Source: Closterium sp. NIES-65
Lineage: Eukaryota > Streptophyta > Zygnematophyceae > Desmidiales > Closteriaceae
NCBI GenBank assembly: GCA_948144175.1
Contig: CANXME010002072.1
Coordinates: 1 to 64,000 of the forward strand
Direction of reading: 5' to 3'
DNA: 64,000 nucleotides
Below, one piece after another: positions 17,927 to 28,780 of the stretch (positions are counted from its first letter, which is position 1; each line of letters opens with the position of its first letter). The translations under genes were made by a program, and so were the position numbers. Below the pieces are notes generated by a model. It was not told where the DNA came from and did no database searches. It saw only the letters and a list, made by a program, of their open reading frames with translations.

Positions 17927-20900
17927 CTACGATCGAGGAGTCGGGACGTCTGGTGCATCCGGGTCTCCCTCAGGGGCAATCAACGTGGACACGAGATGGG
18001 GCAAAGCAGGCGCAAAGCACTGGAACTCCTCCTGCCTGTCCTCAAGGACGTCCGTGCTAAGAGCACACTCACCCCCGACGGACGGAGGACAGACAGACTC
18101 AGACTTAGCAACAAGACTGGCAGCGTAGTCTAGACGACAGCGAGCAGCAAAGTTGACAAGCTTAGCAACAAGAGCAGATGCAGCAGCAGACTCAAAGGAA
18201 GGGTCAGTGACGACAGTAGTAAGAAGGCGCGTGACCGAAGGACTAGCAGCACGAAGGGAGTCAGACTCCGGGTCAGGAAGAGAAGGAAGAGAGGACTCTG
18301 GAGGAGACGGCATCGGGACACGCAGAGGAGCAGTGGAAGGACGTAGTGCCATCTGGTGTGTGCCGGGGACCGCAGGTTGACGCGGACGTGCAGTACGACC
18401 ACTAGTGCGAGCAGCACGAATAGGTGACGCGGGACGAGACGCAGGCTCACGACGCATAGCAAGACCTCCAGTAGGACTAGTGTAGGGAGAAGGAGCAGGT
18501 AGAGGGGAGGCGGGCGGTAACTGTGACTGTGACTGGACCGGCGGTGGACACTCTAGGGGAGGAGCAGGACCAGTAGAGGGCGGGAGACCAAGAACCTGCT
18601 CCAGGAGCGGAACGAAGTACGGCCTCGGCCGCGCAGCGCCTCTAGAACCAGCAAGTACGGCATTAGTACCCCCAGCGGCAGCAGAACCTCCAGGTCCAAC
18701 AGCGCCAACTCCAGGACCCTCAGAAGCACCAGCGCCAGCAGCACCGCCAGCGCCAACACCCCCAGCAGCTCGAGCTCCAACAGCACCAACTCCAGTAGGA
18801 CCGTCAGCACCAGCTGCCTCAGCAGCATCCCCAGACGCATCAGCACCAGTAGAAACACCAGCGCCAACACCCCCAGCAGCTCCAGCTCCAGCAGAACAAA
18901 CTCCAAGAGGACTGTCAACACCAGCTGCCTCAGAAGCACCCCCAGACGCACCAGCACCAGTAGAAACACCAGCGCCAACACCCCCAGCAGCTCCAGCTCC
19001 AGCAGCACCAACTCCAGTAGGACCGTCAGCACCAGCTGCCCCAGCAGCACCCCCAGACGCACCAGCACCAGTAGAAAAACCAGCGCCAACACCCCCAGAC
19101 TCAGCAGAACATCTCCAGCGGCGGGCCAACCACACGCGCAGCTCCTGTGGATAGAGCGGCTCCCGCCTCGACGAAGTACCGCCGGCGGCCACACGAGCAG
19201 ACCCAGCACCCCCAGGCTCCGCACCCCCAGACTCAGCACCCCCAGGCTCAGCACCTCCAGTCTCAGCACCCCCAGACTCAGCACCTCCAGACCCGGCACC
19301 CGTAGACCCGGCACCCGCAGGCTCAGCACCTCTAGCAGCACCAGAGTCTACAGCTACCTCGACAGGCTCGACTGCGTCTACCTGGGACACACCTGAAGGG
19401 GAAGGACCCTGAGGAGAGAGGGTGTCTACCTGAGTAGCACCTGGCGCAAGGAAGAGCGGCGGCGGGGGGAGGGGCGCAGTGCGGTAGGGGAAGAGACGGT
19501 AATAAGGCACCGACTCGTCAAAGGTGACGTCCTGGGAGGACAGAACAAGGCGCGTGGTGGGGTGGTAAAACTGCCAACCAGGCGCGTCAGGGGGGAAGCC
19601 AAGGAAGACGCAAGGAACAGCACGGGGGGACAGCTTGTCCGCAGACAAGTCGCGGACAAACGCCCGAGATCCCCAGACCCGAAACGCAGACGCATCGCCA
19701 ACCTTCGCTGTCCACCACAAGGCGGGGGAGATCTCTGGCAAGGAGACACGGGGCTGAAGGTTGAGCTGATGCGCGGCGTACTGAACCGCAAACGGCCACA
19801 GAAAATGGGGGGCAGCCGCATGCATCATGGACGTACGCGCGACGTCCATGACCCTGCCAATGCGGCGCTCAGCAATCCCATTTTGCTGTGGAGAGGCCGG
19901 AAGCGTGAAGGTCCGGCGGATGCCCTGTGCCCAACAGAAGGCTCCCAGACGGGCAGAGTAAAACTCCCCTCCTCTGTCTGAGTGCAGACACAAAACAGGA
20001 AAGTCCGAGCCGAAACTCTCTCGGAGCTGGAGACGAGCTGCGCGGATCCAGTCGATCAACACCTCAGTGACGTCACCCTTGCTGCGCAAGAGGAAGAGTG
20101 TGGTGTAATGCGAGTAGTCGTCAACGACCAGCAGAAAGTACCGCTCTCTCCCCTGCCCACTGACGCGGGCTGGGCCCCACACGTCCATGTGTAGAGTCTG
20201 CTGCGGAGCCTCTGTTGGAGGAAACTCGGAGGAGTGAGGGGCGGCGCGCTGTCGCCCCTCGACGCAGGGGACGCAGGTAGGGCCAGGTCCCGGAGGAAGG
20301 GGAGGGAGAGACCGAGGAAGACCAGAGACAAGGACACGGGAGGCCATGCCTCGGAGACGAGGCAAAGAGGGGTGACCAAGGCGGTGGTGCGAAAGGAGAG
20401 TCTGGTGGGACAGCAGACGACACGAGCAGGGGGCAGACTCAGGACCAGACATGGACGCCGCAGCAAACACCTGACTCGACGCAGCTACCTGGGCAGACTC
20501 AGCAGTAGGAGGAGACTCAGCAGTAAGGGTGTACAGGCTCGACCCTGGTCGACGGGTGAACGTGGCCAAGTGTCGGCCTGTCCGAGCACACCTGCAGTGG
20601 GTCACTCGCTGACTCGCAGGAGTGAACTGGTCAACCCCTCGATCTTGTAGGTCCGCTCCGCTCACCAAGTTCATAGAGAACGAGGGGAGGTAGAGACCAG
20701 ACAGGGTGCCAGAGGGGGCTGCAGGGCACGGAAGGACAGTGGAGAAGCTGGCAAGGACAGGACCCCAAGAGGGGTCTGCTAGGGAGACTGCAACCGGCCG
20801 ACTAAGCGGCGTAAGAGTGGTGCAGTCTCGAAAGAAGGAGCGGGACGCACCCGAGTCCAGGGTGAAGGTGTGGAAGGCCTGAGCCGATGTCGTACCTGAG

Positions 20901-22120
20901 AGAGCAGACTCACCAGCACCTGGGGCGGCAGACTCACTAGCACCTGGGGCAGCAGACGCACTAGCACCTAGAGCAGCACTCTCACCAGCACCTAGCGCAG
21001 CAGCCTCAATGCCCGGGTCAGGCGGTACACACAGGTAGCAGGCACCCTCAACACTATCAGCAACAGCAAACATGGCAGCAAGAATAGCATCAAAGTCAAG
21101 ATCAAAGATAGCAACCCCGGCCTTAGCCAGATCTCCCCAGCGAGGGATCTCTGACGCCTCAGGGAACTGGCAACGCCACGCGTCCGTCAGGCGACCAAAG
21201 CAGCGCTGGGTGGAGTGCGGACCCCCGCACTGCTCACCAGTGCGGTCGCCGGTACGGAGAACGTAAGAGCAGGGACCAAAACCCCCACCGCGCTGGCGTG
21301 CAGTGTACCACTCACGAAGCTGCTGAGGGGACAAGGTCACACCACTCCGCTGCTGCTGCTGGTGCTGACCACCACCGGCGCCACTCCTCGACGCAGAGTC
21401 GCGACTCGCTCCACCACCGCCGCCTCCGCCGCCGCCGCCTCCGCCGCCTCCTCCACCTCCGCCTCCTCCACTACCTCCGCCGCCTCCGCTACCTCCGCCG
21501 CCTCCGCTCCCTCCGCCACCTCCACCGCCTCCGCCGCCTCCACTACTGCCGCCGCCGCCGCCACCCCCAGCACCACTCCCACCAACACCCCCACTCCCTC
21601 CACCGCCTCCACCACCACCTCCACCGCCCCCTCCACCTCCTCCAGTGCCCTTGCCCCCCTTGCCCTTGCCGGTGCGGCGTCTCCCGCTCGGGGCAGACGC
21701 AGCGCCGACCGACTCGAAACCAACGAGTTCGGCCGCAGCACCAGAGGCAACAGAGGGCAAGAGGGGGGGGGGAGAACACCCCTCAAAGACGGGGGTGCGA
21801 GGGTCACCACGAGAGGCTCCTATCGCTAGGAGAGCCTTCTCGAGGAGGTCAACGGTGAGAGTGGTGGGGCAAACTGAGAGGAAGTGGTCCCTGACTACAC
21901 AGAGAGAGTTAGGGAGACGGGTGACTAAGTAGTAGAGGGTGATGTACATGGGGGGGGGGGGGGGGTTCTTGGCGCAGAACTCAGCAGGAAACGCAGCGCG
22001 GTAGCGAGTGTCACTAGTGCGGAGGTGCGTTATGAGGTCAGGGAAGAGGTACGGTAGCATGAGGCGGCTCAGTGCAGCAGTGGCAGGGGAAGAGTAGCGT
22101 GCAACTACAGCGTCGTACAA
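17927..22120 (-). pseudogene. pol: Copia A gag C-terminus, protease and integrase
   Basis: This long open frame starts within gag at MYDAVVARYSSPATAALSRL. It contains a poly-Gly linker and a zinc-knuckle-like C-x13-C-x3-H-x4-C. The protease has the intact site FTLDSGASRSFF. Integrase shows the HHCC zinc site (HHRLGHPSLPRLRG ... CVPCVEGRQR) and the catalytic Asp-Asp-Glu in MDVWGPA, HSDRGGEF and NGIAERRIG. A Pro/Ala/Gly-rich linker with pentapeptide repeats follows before RT. The frame ends at TAG 17927. Its proteins would package, mature and integrate the element if intact. Confidence 0.9.
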
Positions 22121-22149
22121 GGTCTGAGCACTCTTGTACTGGCTAAAGT

Positions 22150-22340
22150 GTGCACGCTCAGTGGTCGGTAAGTGGCGTCAGCATCAGCAGCAGGGGCAGG
22201 GGAGACACCAGAAGTGAGGTCAAAAGGAAGAGGCCGTCTGCCCTATCGCACTGCAGGAAAAGCTGCAGATCATCTACCCAGACCTCAAAGTCCACTGCCC
22301 GACCCTCAGCGTCAAAGGTGAGAACGCTAGGGGAAGCCAT
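22150..22340 (-). pseudogene. gag: Copia A gag start, frameshifted
   Basis: The ATG at 22340 gives MASPSVLTFDAEGRAVDFEV and VDDLQLFLQCDRAD, the same start as Copia B and C gag. Compared with Copia C, about 60 bases are missing near 22170, and the frame changes before YDAVVARY in the next segment. Gag cannot therefore be read through. Confidence 0.85.
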
Positions 22341-22389
22341 AACAGTAGGAGGCAGGGCAGTGCAGTGGCAGAGACTGTGCTCTTACCAA

Positions 22390-23390
22390 GTAGGTGGAGC
22401 AATCGGGCTGCTCGGCGGCTCGGCTGTCGGGCGACTCGGCTGCAGGGCGGCTCGGCTGCTGGGCAGCTCGGCTGCTGGGCGGCTCGCCTGCTGGTGCGGG
22501 GCGGCTGGGCTGCTGGGCGGCTCGGCTGCACGGTGCTGGGCGGCTCGGCTGTCGGGCGGCTCGGCTGCTGGGCGGCTCGGGAGGTCGGGCGGCTCAGGTG
22601 GCCGGCGGTTCGGCTGCTCGGCGTTGCGGGCGCTGGGAGGCGGGGTCGCAGGTGGTGGCGAGGTCGCAGGTGGCGGCGGGCCGCAAGGGTGGGCGGGGCC
22701 GCGGTGGCGACGGGGCCGAAATGGGGCCTAAGTGGGGCCGTAGAGGGGCCGATGGGGCCGAAGTGGGGCCGTAGCGGGGCCGCAGCGGGGCCTAAGCAGG
22801 GCCGTAGCGGGGCCGACGGGGCCTAAGCGGGGCCTAAGCGGGGCCGACGGGGCCGTAGCGGGGCCGTAGCGGGGCCTAAGCGGGGCCGACGGGGCCGTAG
22901 CGGGGCCTAAGCGGGGCCTAAGCGGGGCCGTAGCGGGGCCTAAGCGGGGCCGACGGGGCCGTAGCGGGGCCGTAGCGGGGCCGTAGCGGGGCCTAAGCGG
23001 GGCCGACGGGGCCTTAGCGGGGCCGTAGCGGGGCCGACAGGGCCGTAGCAGGGCCGTAGGGGGGCCTAAGCGGGGCCGACGGGGCCGTAGCGGGGCCGTA
23101 GCGGGGCCGCAGCGGGGCCTAAGTGGGGCCGACGGGGCCGTAGCGAGGCCGTAGCGGGGCCGTAGCGGGGCCTAAGCGGGGCCGTAGCGGGGCCGACGGG
23201 GCCTAAGCGGGGCCGTAGCGGGGCCTAAGCGAGGCCGTAGAGGGCGGCTCGAGGGGCAGTAAGGGCGGCCAAAAGGGGCCACTAAGGCGGCTCAAGGCGC
23301 TACTCGGGTTAGGAGCTAGGCGCGCTCCGGGTAGGGAAGGAAAAAAAAGTTCGTGGTGGGCCCTAGGCAGTATTCCCACTCGGGAACCTG
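22390..23390 (-). repeat. Copia A GC-rich tandem leader
   Basis: Between gag and the primer-binding site lies 1 kb of degenerate 9-12-bp units. Near gag the unit is CGGCTCGG/CGGCTGCTGG. Further out it is GGGGCCGTAGC, GGGGCCTAAGC and GGGGCCGACG in mixed order. It has no protein-like frame. Copia B and C have similar arrays at the same place, so it is a family property and not a random expansion. Confidence 0.85.
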
Positions 23391-23400
23391 CTCGATACCA

Positions 23401-23532
23401 TGACGAGAAGTGAGAATGGAATGAATGAACTATGAAACAGTTGGGTACAAGTACTAACCCTAACTGGGTTGTACCCTTTATGGGCTACCCCACTACAGCC
23501 TACACAAATGTATAAGCTATAATGTTCTGACA
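23401..23532 (-). repeat. Copia A 5' LTR
   Basis: It is 132 bp. In element orientation it starts TGTCAGAACATTATAGC and contains CTGTAGTGGGGTA, a block also present in the LTRs of NA-1, NA-2, Copia B and Copia C. The adjoining primer site reads TGGTATCGAGCAGG. Confidence 0.93.
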
Positions 23533-23537
23533 CATAA

Positions 23538-24020
23538 ATCACTACAGTACCTCCGCGCACAGCCACATCTCAACCCACGACAGATCCGCTGGCTCGATTT
23601 CCTCGAGCCAAATTTCCACTACACGGTCACCTACAAAAAGGGGGCATTGAACATCGCTGACGCTCTGACCCGCCCCACTGCCCAGATCCACGCAATACTA
23701 CTCGCCCAGACAAGCCCACTACTGACAGGCCTATTTTCCCACGGGTACCAAACGGATCCATTCTTCACAGGAGGAAATTCGCAGCAGCAAAGGGAGTCTA
23801 TTACGTAAAAGCCGGGACCGACCGCATCTGGGTACCAGGGTACACACTGCCACGGGAATTATTATTACAGGAGGCACACGACGGAGTTACCTCAGGGCAT
23901 TCCGGGGTAGAGAAAACACGGCAGCAGCTGCAGCGGTATTATTACTGGCCCGAGATGTTGACCGACATACAACGATACGTGGCATCGTGTCAGGACAGTT
24001 GCAGCCGATACCACCCCCAG
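23538..24020 (+). pseudogene. pol: Chromovirus RNase H end and integrase zinc region
   Basis: The chromovirus resumes with the KSLQYLRAQPHLN motif and RWLDFLEPNFHYTVTYKKG, followed by NIADALTRP, the classical end of gypsy RNase H. After a frame change comes GVYYVKAGTDRIWVPG and the integrase HHCC start (EAHDGVTSGHSGVEKTRQQL, YYYWPEMLTDIQRYVASC). The second half of the zinc site is missing or frameshifted just before 23987, so this domain is broken. Confidence 0.85.
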
Positions 24021-25105
24021 AGCGTGCTTGGCAGCAGGTGACGATGGATTTCGTCACGGGGTTACCGGCCGGGGCAAGTGGGAACGACGCGATCCTGGTC
24101 ATCGTCGATCGACTGACGAAAATGGCACACTTCGCAGCCTGCAAAAAATCAATCACAGCCGAAGAAATAGCACACCTCTTCATCTCCACCGTCGTTCGAC
24201 TACACGGGATACCAGCAGCGATCATCAGCGACCGAGACACGAAATTCACTAGCAACTTCTGGCGGAACATGTGGCAACGATACGGCACGCGAGTACAGTT
24301 CAGTTCCTCATACCACCCTGAGACCGACGGACAGACAGAGAGGACAAATCAGACAATGGAACAACTCATTCGGGCCACGTGCGACGACCCCACCACTTGG
24401 GAACAGCAACTGCCGCTCATTGAGTTCGCGTATAATAACTCACCCTCCGCCACAACCCAACAATCGTCGTTTTACCTGAACCACAGACAAGACCCGACAG
24501 TACCCATGACCCCGAATCCCGACAACTGGGTGCCACGAGCACAACAGTTCGCCGAAATTTTACAAGCAGCACGGACCCGGCCAGCAGACGCAATAAAAAA
24601 ATCAAACATCATCGCTAAACGTAACGCCGATCGCCACCGCCGACTTGTTACTTACCAGCCGGACGACCTAGTTTTACTTGACACCCAGAACCTCCGCCTG
24701 CCCATCACCCCAAAACTTCGCCCCCGATATTGTGGACCATTCCGCATCAGCCTCATGATAACGCCCGTCACCGCCCATCTCCTCCTCCCCGCTGACTGGT
24801 ACGTCAGCCCGTTCTTCCACGTCAGCCTACTTCGCCCCTACGTACCGTCCACAAGCCAACTGCCACGTAATCGCCCAGCCAGCATGACACGACCGCCGAC
24901 CGAACCAATCATCACATTCGAGAAAATTCTGAGCCACAGATTTCGTGACCCTCGAGGAGCCCGAAAGATCGAGTTCCTGATCCGTTGGAAAGACCGTATA
25001 CCCACCGAAGACGACTGGGTTCCCCTGGACAGAGCCGACAACCACCCCGTCCTTACAGAGTATCTGCGCAGCCGAAACTTCAGGGATCTACACGCACTTT
25101 CGTAA
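23987..25105 (+). pseudogene. pol: Chromovirus integrase core with C-terminal chromodomain
   Basis: This 372-residue frame has the DDE core: VTMDFVTGLPAGASGN, IISDRDTKFTSNFWR and SYHPETDGQTERTNQTMEQL. It continues with the GPF/Y-like segment KLRPRYCGPFRI and the FHVSLLRPYVP motif. The last 60 residues (EPIITFEKILSHRF, KIEFLIRWKD, DDWVPLDRADNHPVLTEYL) match a chromodomain in pattern. In chromoviruses this domain binds methylated histone H3 and steers integration to heterochromatin. The frame ends 31 bases before the PPT and 3' LTR. Confidence 0.92.
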
Positions 25106-25136
25106 GGAGGACCTCCTTGGGGGGGGGGGGGGGTAG
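25106..25136 (+). promoter_or_regulatory. Chromovirus polypurine tract
   Basis: AGGAGGACCTCCTT and a run of about 14 G lie directly upstream of the 3' LTR. This is where plus-strand synthesis would start. Confidence 0.75.
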
Positions 25137-25490
25137 TGTAAGGAAAAATCCTTTTCTTTACTTCGCGTCCCCTTTCAGCGCGTACACCACTGTAGCACCA
25201 CAGTCAGCATCGTTACCACTCGCAACCCTCGCATCGACAATCCTCCCGCCACCTTCGCACGTCGCACCCCGACCTCACGGCTCGGCGGGTAACCCGCGCT
25301 TCGGGCCTGCGCTTCGACATTTCCCCAAGCCTCAGTCCCAGGCCCGTCGCGCGACAACCACAGTCCATTACCGTTACCACCGTAGTTTCGCTATATATTC
25401 TTCGCTCATGCCTTCGCTCATGCCTTCGCTCATTGTACTCTTGCTTCGATAGTGCAATTCTCGCTCGATCACTCAATTGCACTCGTAACA
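25137..25490 (+). repeat. 3' LTR of the chromovirus
   Basis: It is 354 bp, TG...CA, homologous over its length to 10213-10554 and followed by the target copy AGTGA. It contains three CTCATGCCTTCG-type units where the 5' LTR has two. Confidence 0.95.
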
Positions 25491-25495
25491 AGTGA

Positions 25496-26067
25496 CTTTT
25501 TTGCACGGGGCTTCACAAGGTGGCTCCTACCGTATGTGACTGTTTTAGTATTTTCGCATTTGCTAATTCGTTTTCTAATAATACCATGATATAAACTTCT
25601 GTATACCTACAACAGTTGTAGCAGTCGGCATGTACACGCTTCTTCCTAATTTGACCGTTTCGATTAATTTCACGGCACCTTCGCTCTCCCCGAGCCGCAA
25701 CGATCTCACAGATTCCAGCTAGCCGAGTCGCACATTTTCCCCCAGAAATTGGATCAGGAAGTGGAGACGGGGAGGGTGCTGCGGAGAGAGCTCTCAAGGT
25801 GGCAAGAATCTAGACCCAATTTCAACAGTTCACATGCTCTTCCACAGGTTTGTTCTTTCCTTAGTTCCAGCATCCCCCTTCAAGGATTTGCCGAGTATAG
25901 CACGAGGTGGTTTCCGACACGATGCGTGAGGTTCATGTTCTGGATCATAGTTCTTTCGGTTTCTTCCTTACAAAGTCATCTCTGTGCTCAGTCGTCACTA
26001 ACCTAACAATCCCGCGCTGCAACAGCCCTGGTCCTTAATTGGCGTACTGCCATTACGATCGTTTATC
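25496..26067. other. Intergenic, upstream of the polygalacturonase gene
   Basis: I see no convincing gene. A 94-codon frame on the - strand (25797-25513) has no recognisable motif. This is the likely promoter region of the downstream gene and was separated from the left half of the window by the chromovirus insertion. I cannot point to a clear TATA box. Confidence 0.45.
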
Positions 26068-26202
26068 GTGAGCGTGTTTCCTACAGAACCAGAAAGTCGC
26101 CAAACCAAGTGCGTATTTCGAAGACCGCCCGTGCTGGGAACAGCCTTACAGGCAAAGCAGACTGCGCATCTTTTGCTTTACACTTACATCCTGTACAGCG
26201 AT

Positions 26203-28486
26203 ATGACGCCTATTAGCCATCTCGAAATTCCCCGGCCACACATCTGCAGCGCACTCCCTCGCCTTTCCTTTTTCCTCCTCGGAACAGCTCTCTCCCTACT
26301 GACGCATCATGTCTGCCTTCTCTCCGCGCAATCGTCCGCTGCCACATCGACAACCCCTCAATACGACAGTAAGCGTTCGAAGCTCATCCGAGGAGGCTTT
26401 TCCCGAATACCTCTCGTTGAGACGGACAGCCATATCCACTCGTCCCGCTTCTATCCCCGGCTCCTCAAGTCGTCCTCTCGAGACGAGCCCACATTCTGGC
26501 CGGAAGGCAGCGCGTCAGCCACAGACTTCTCCTCCGAAGCTTCCCCCACGCCGTACGTTCTGGACACTCCGGACTTGCTCCCCGAAGCGGACCCGAGTTT
26601 CGACTCCGGAAATCCGTTCTTCACTCCCAAAAAGCCCGTGATTTTCTCCATGCCGGACCCCGATCCCACTGCCTTCGTCACGAATCCATCCGCGGTAGTG
26701 AGTGCCCCGACTGGGGTGAACGTGGATATCACAAGTGGCGCTCCGGGAAATGGCAACGGGATTCAACCTGCTTTCCCGCAGCCCGGTGCTGGTAACCAGG
26801 TAACCAGTAGCTTTCCCGCTCCGCGTCCCACTGGCACAATTTACAGCGTGCGGAGTTTTGGAGCCAAGGGAAACGGAGAGTCAGACGATTCCAATAGTTT
26901 TTTGGCCGCGTTCGCAGCAGCGTGCAACGCGTCTCTTGCTGCAGATGACGGCACCGCCCCTGCAACGATGCTCGTTCCAAGTGGATACACCTTCTACCTC
27001 ACGCCTATTCAGCTGATCGGGCCTTGCGGGCCAGGAGGAGTGAATGTCCAGATTGACGGGAACATAACCGCACCTGAGAAGCTCTCTAGGTATCCGTCGT
27101 CATCCAGAAAGGGCATTTTCGCGTTTATTCAATTTGGGATGATCACGAACCTGACGGTGTTCGGCTCGGGGTTTATTGACGGGCAAGGGGAGTCGTTCTG
27201 GGAGAAAGGAGGCGACCGACCAGTGCTGGTGTATGTCTACATGTGCAACGGCACGAGCATTAGCGGCATCACCCTTCAGTAAGTCTTGCTGGTTCCCTAT
27301 CCTTCGCATCATTTACTTCCTCATCTATCACACGGTCACGCTCAGCAGTACTATGCAATCTGACTCATGTCAATGACCCGCCGTATCACAGGAATGCACC
27401 ATTTTTCCACCTGCAAGTTACTCGCTGCGTGGGAGTGAGGATCTTTGACTTCAAGACAAACACCCCTGCAGAGAGCAGAAACACGGACGGGATTCATGTA
27501 TCCGTGTCAACAAATGTTGATATTCGGAACTGCATTCTGGCGGGCGGTAAGTGGTTGAATAAGTTTTCAACATCACACCATCTCGTTATTGTCTTTGTAA
27601 GTACACGTAGCATAAACCACACCATCTCATTATTGTCTGTTCCAATGCAGGTGATGACAACATTGTTCTGTGGGACGGCGCGAGAGGAGTCAGCATCTCA
27701 AACATTACCGCCTTCAGCGGACATGGAATATCGTATGTCACCCGTACCCCAATGTTGGATGCCTCAATCACACCACCGTGTATGGTCGTGGAATTGTTGT
27801 ATTCCAGTGTCATGGTGTTCCTCACTTTCCTTCTATCGCAATAATGCGCAGAATTGGAGCACTTGGCAGTGGCAAGATATCAACACTCTCCTGCGTTTCA
27901 GACGTGACTGTGAAGTCCGTCCGGTTCTTCAACACGAAGATAGGCCTACGCATAAAGACTTTCCAAGGTGGAACTGGTGCAGCGACTAACATTGCGTATG
28001 AGGACATCACAATGGAGGGGGTTCGGTACCCACTGGTTCTGGATCAGGTAAGTGAACTATCTGATTAATTCTGCTTATGCCAACTTCGTCTCACTGTACA
28101 GCGGCATTGACAGTGATTCCTGTGGCTCCTTCAACTTGCAGTTCTACAATGGAGGGAGCTTGCTCTCGCGAAGCTCAGTAAAGTCCAAAAACGTCGCTAT
28201 CTCGGGCGTTTCATTCTCGAACATCCACGGCACAACCATTGGAGACGAGGGTGCTGTTTTTCGTTGCAGCAAGACAGTACCTTGTACCAATGTGCGGCTC
28301 AGCAACGTTGACATAACCGCAGTAGGATCGCCCAGGCATCTGGTTCCGGTTTCAGACGACGTCTATGGTAAGGTAGGAGGAGATTCTTCCTTGGCAATGG
28401 AAATTGAAAGTAAGGCTGACTCTGACGAGCTTGAGAGGATACAGAAACTAGTGACCGCTTGTGCCTCGCAGCCCCTCGTTTACTAA
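26203..28486 (+). CDS. Polygalacturonase-like glycoside hydrolase (GH28), five exons
   Basis: This is a GH28 family member; these enzymes hydrolyse alpha-1,4 galacturonan of pectin in the cell wall. Exons fit 26203-27278, 27392-27546, 27651-27732, 27852-28047 and about 28102-28486, with GT-AG introns of 113, 104, 119 and 54 bases. The catalytic domain starts at about residue 215 (YSVRSFGAKGNGESDDSNSF). The four GH28 motifs are present: NTDG in exon 2, GDD at the exon 2/3 join, GHG in exon 3 and RIK in exon 4. A later FRCSKTVPCTNVRLSNV is also typical. From the ATG at 26203 a hydrophobic signal-like segment (LSFFLLGTALSLLTHHVCLL) precedes a Pro/Ser-rich extension of about 170 residues. The in-frame ATG at 26068 is less likely. 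The last junction is one base out of phase, so there may be an indel. Confidence 0.85.
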
Positions 28487-28780
28487 CTGTCGCCTTGTGG
28501 AATAGCCGCTGACAGCCGATAGATTCCATAACTATAGCCAACGGCCGTGATGCTTCTTCACTGATTCCATAACCATAACCCACTGATGCTTCTTACTGAC
28601 ATGACCAGTCAGTGAGATGAGAACCCACTGATGCTTCTTCACTGACAAGACCAGTCAGTGGATTTTCCTCCGTAGCCTCAGTATTGTAGATAATGTACTT
28701 CCATAGTGGGTCGAAACGTCTGAAAAGCTTTATTTGAAGATACAATGTACAGCGTTAATCTTCCAAAACTATAAATTCGA
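28487..28780. repeat. Convergent 3' region with a short CACTGATGCTTCTT repeat
   Basis: Two or three imperfect copies of CCACTGATGCTTCTTCACTGA lie at about 28525-28665, the better two followed by GACCAGTCAGTG. Each of these can pair internally (CACTGAC...GTCAGTG), so a short hairpin is possible. The region is the shared 3' flank of the GH28 gene (+) and the small gene (-). A role in transcript ends is only an inference. Confidence 0.5.

Larger units (their letters stand above)
15676..23532 (-). mobile_element. Copia A, complete but inactive Ty1/copia element
   Basis: The element is antisense to its chromovirus host. Two 132-bp LTRs (15676-15807 and 23401-23532) are flanked by a perfect duplication CATAA (15671-15675 and 23533-23537). 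On the - strand the order is primer site TGGTATCGAGCAGG, a GC-rich leader, gag, protease, integrase, RT and RNase H, the copia order, then the PPT CTATGGGGGTG. Damage includes a deletion with frameshift in gag, TAG stops at 17927 and 16153 and a solo LTR inside RT. Confidence 0.95.
10213..25490 (+). mobile_element. Ty3/gypsy chromovirus, complete with LTRs, heavily nested
   Basis: The element is bounded by two related LTRs starting TGTAAGGAAAA and ending TCGTAACA, and flanked by a perfect 5-bp duplication AGTGA (10208-10212 and 25491-25495). Gag, aspartic protease, RT, RNase H, integrase and a C-terminal chromodomain follow in the gypsy order on the + strand. It is 15.3 kb long only because it contains a 162-bp MITE, NA-1 and Copia A. 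Removing these leaves about 5.5 kb, a normal size for the class. Stops and frameshifts in pol show that it is dead. Confidence 0.95.

Noticed and set aside
18553..19341. Leu/Val-rich frame resembling a membrane protein (LSLGVLxLEV repeats)
   Set aside because: It is the alternative frame of the Pro/Ala/Gly pentapeptide linker of Copia A pol. Equivalent shadows exist in Copia B and C.
25513..25797. 94-codon minus-strand gene upstream of GH28
   Set aside because: It has no recognisable motif, no supporting splice structure and unremarkable composition.
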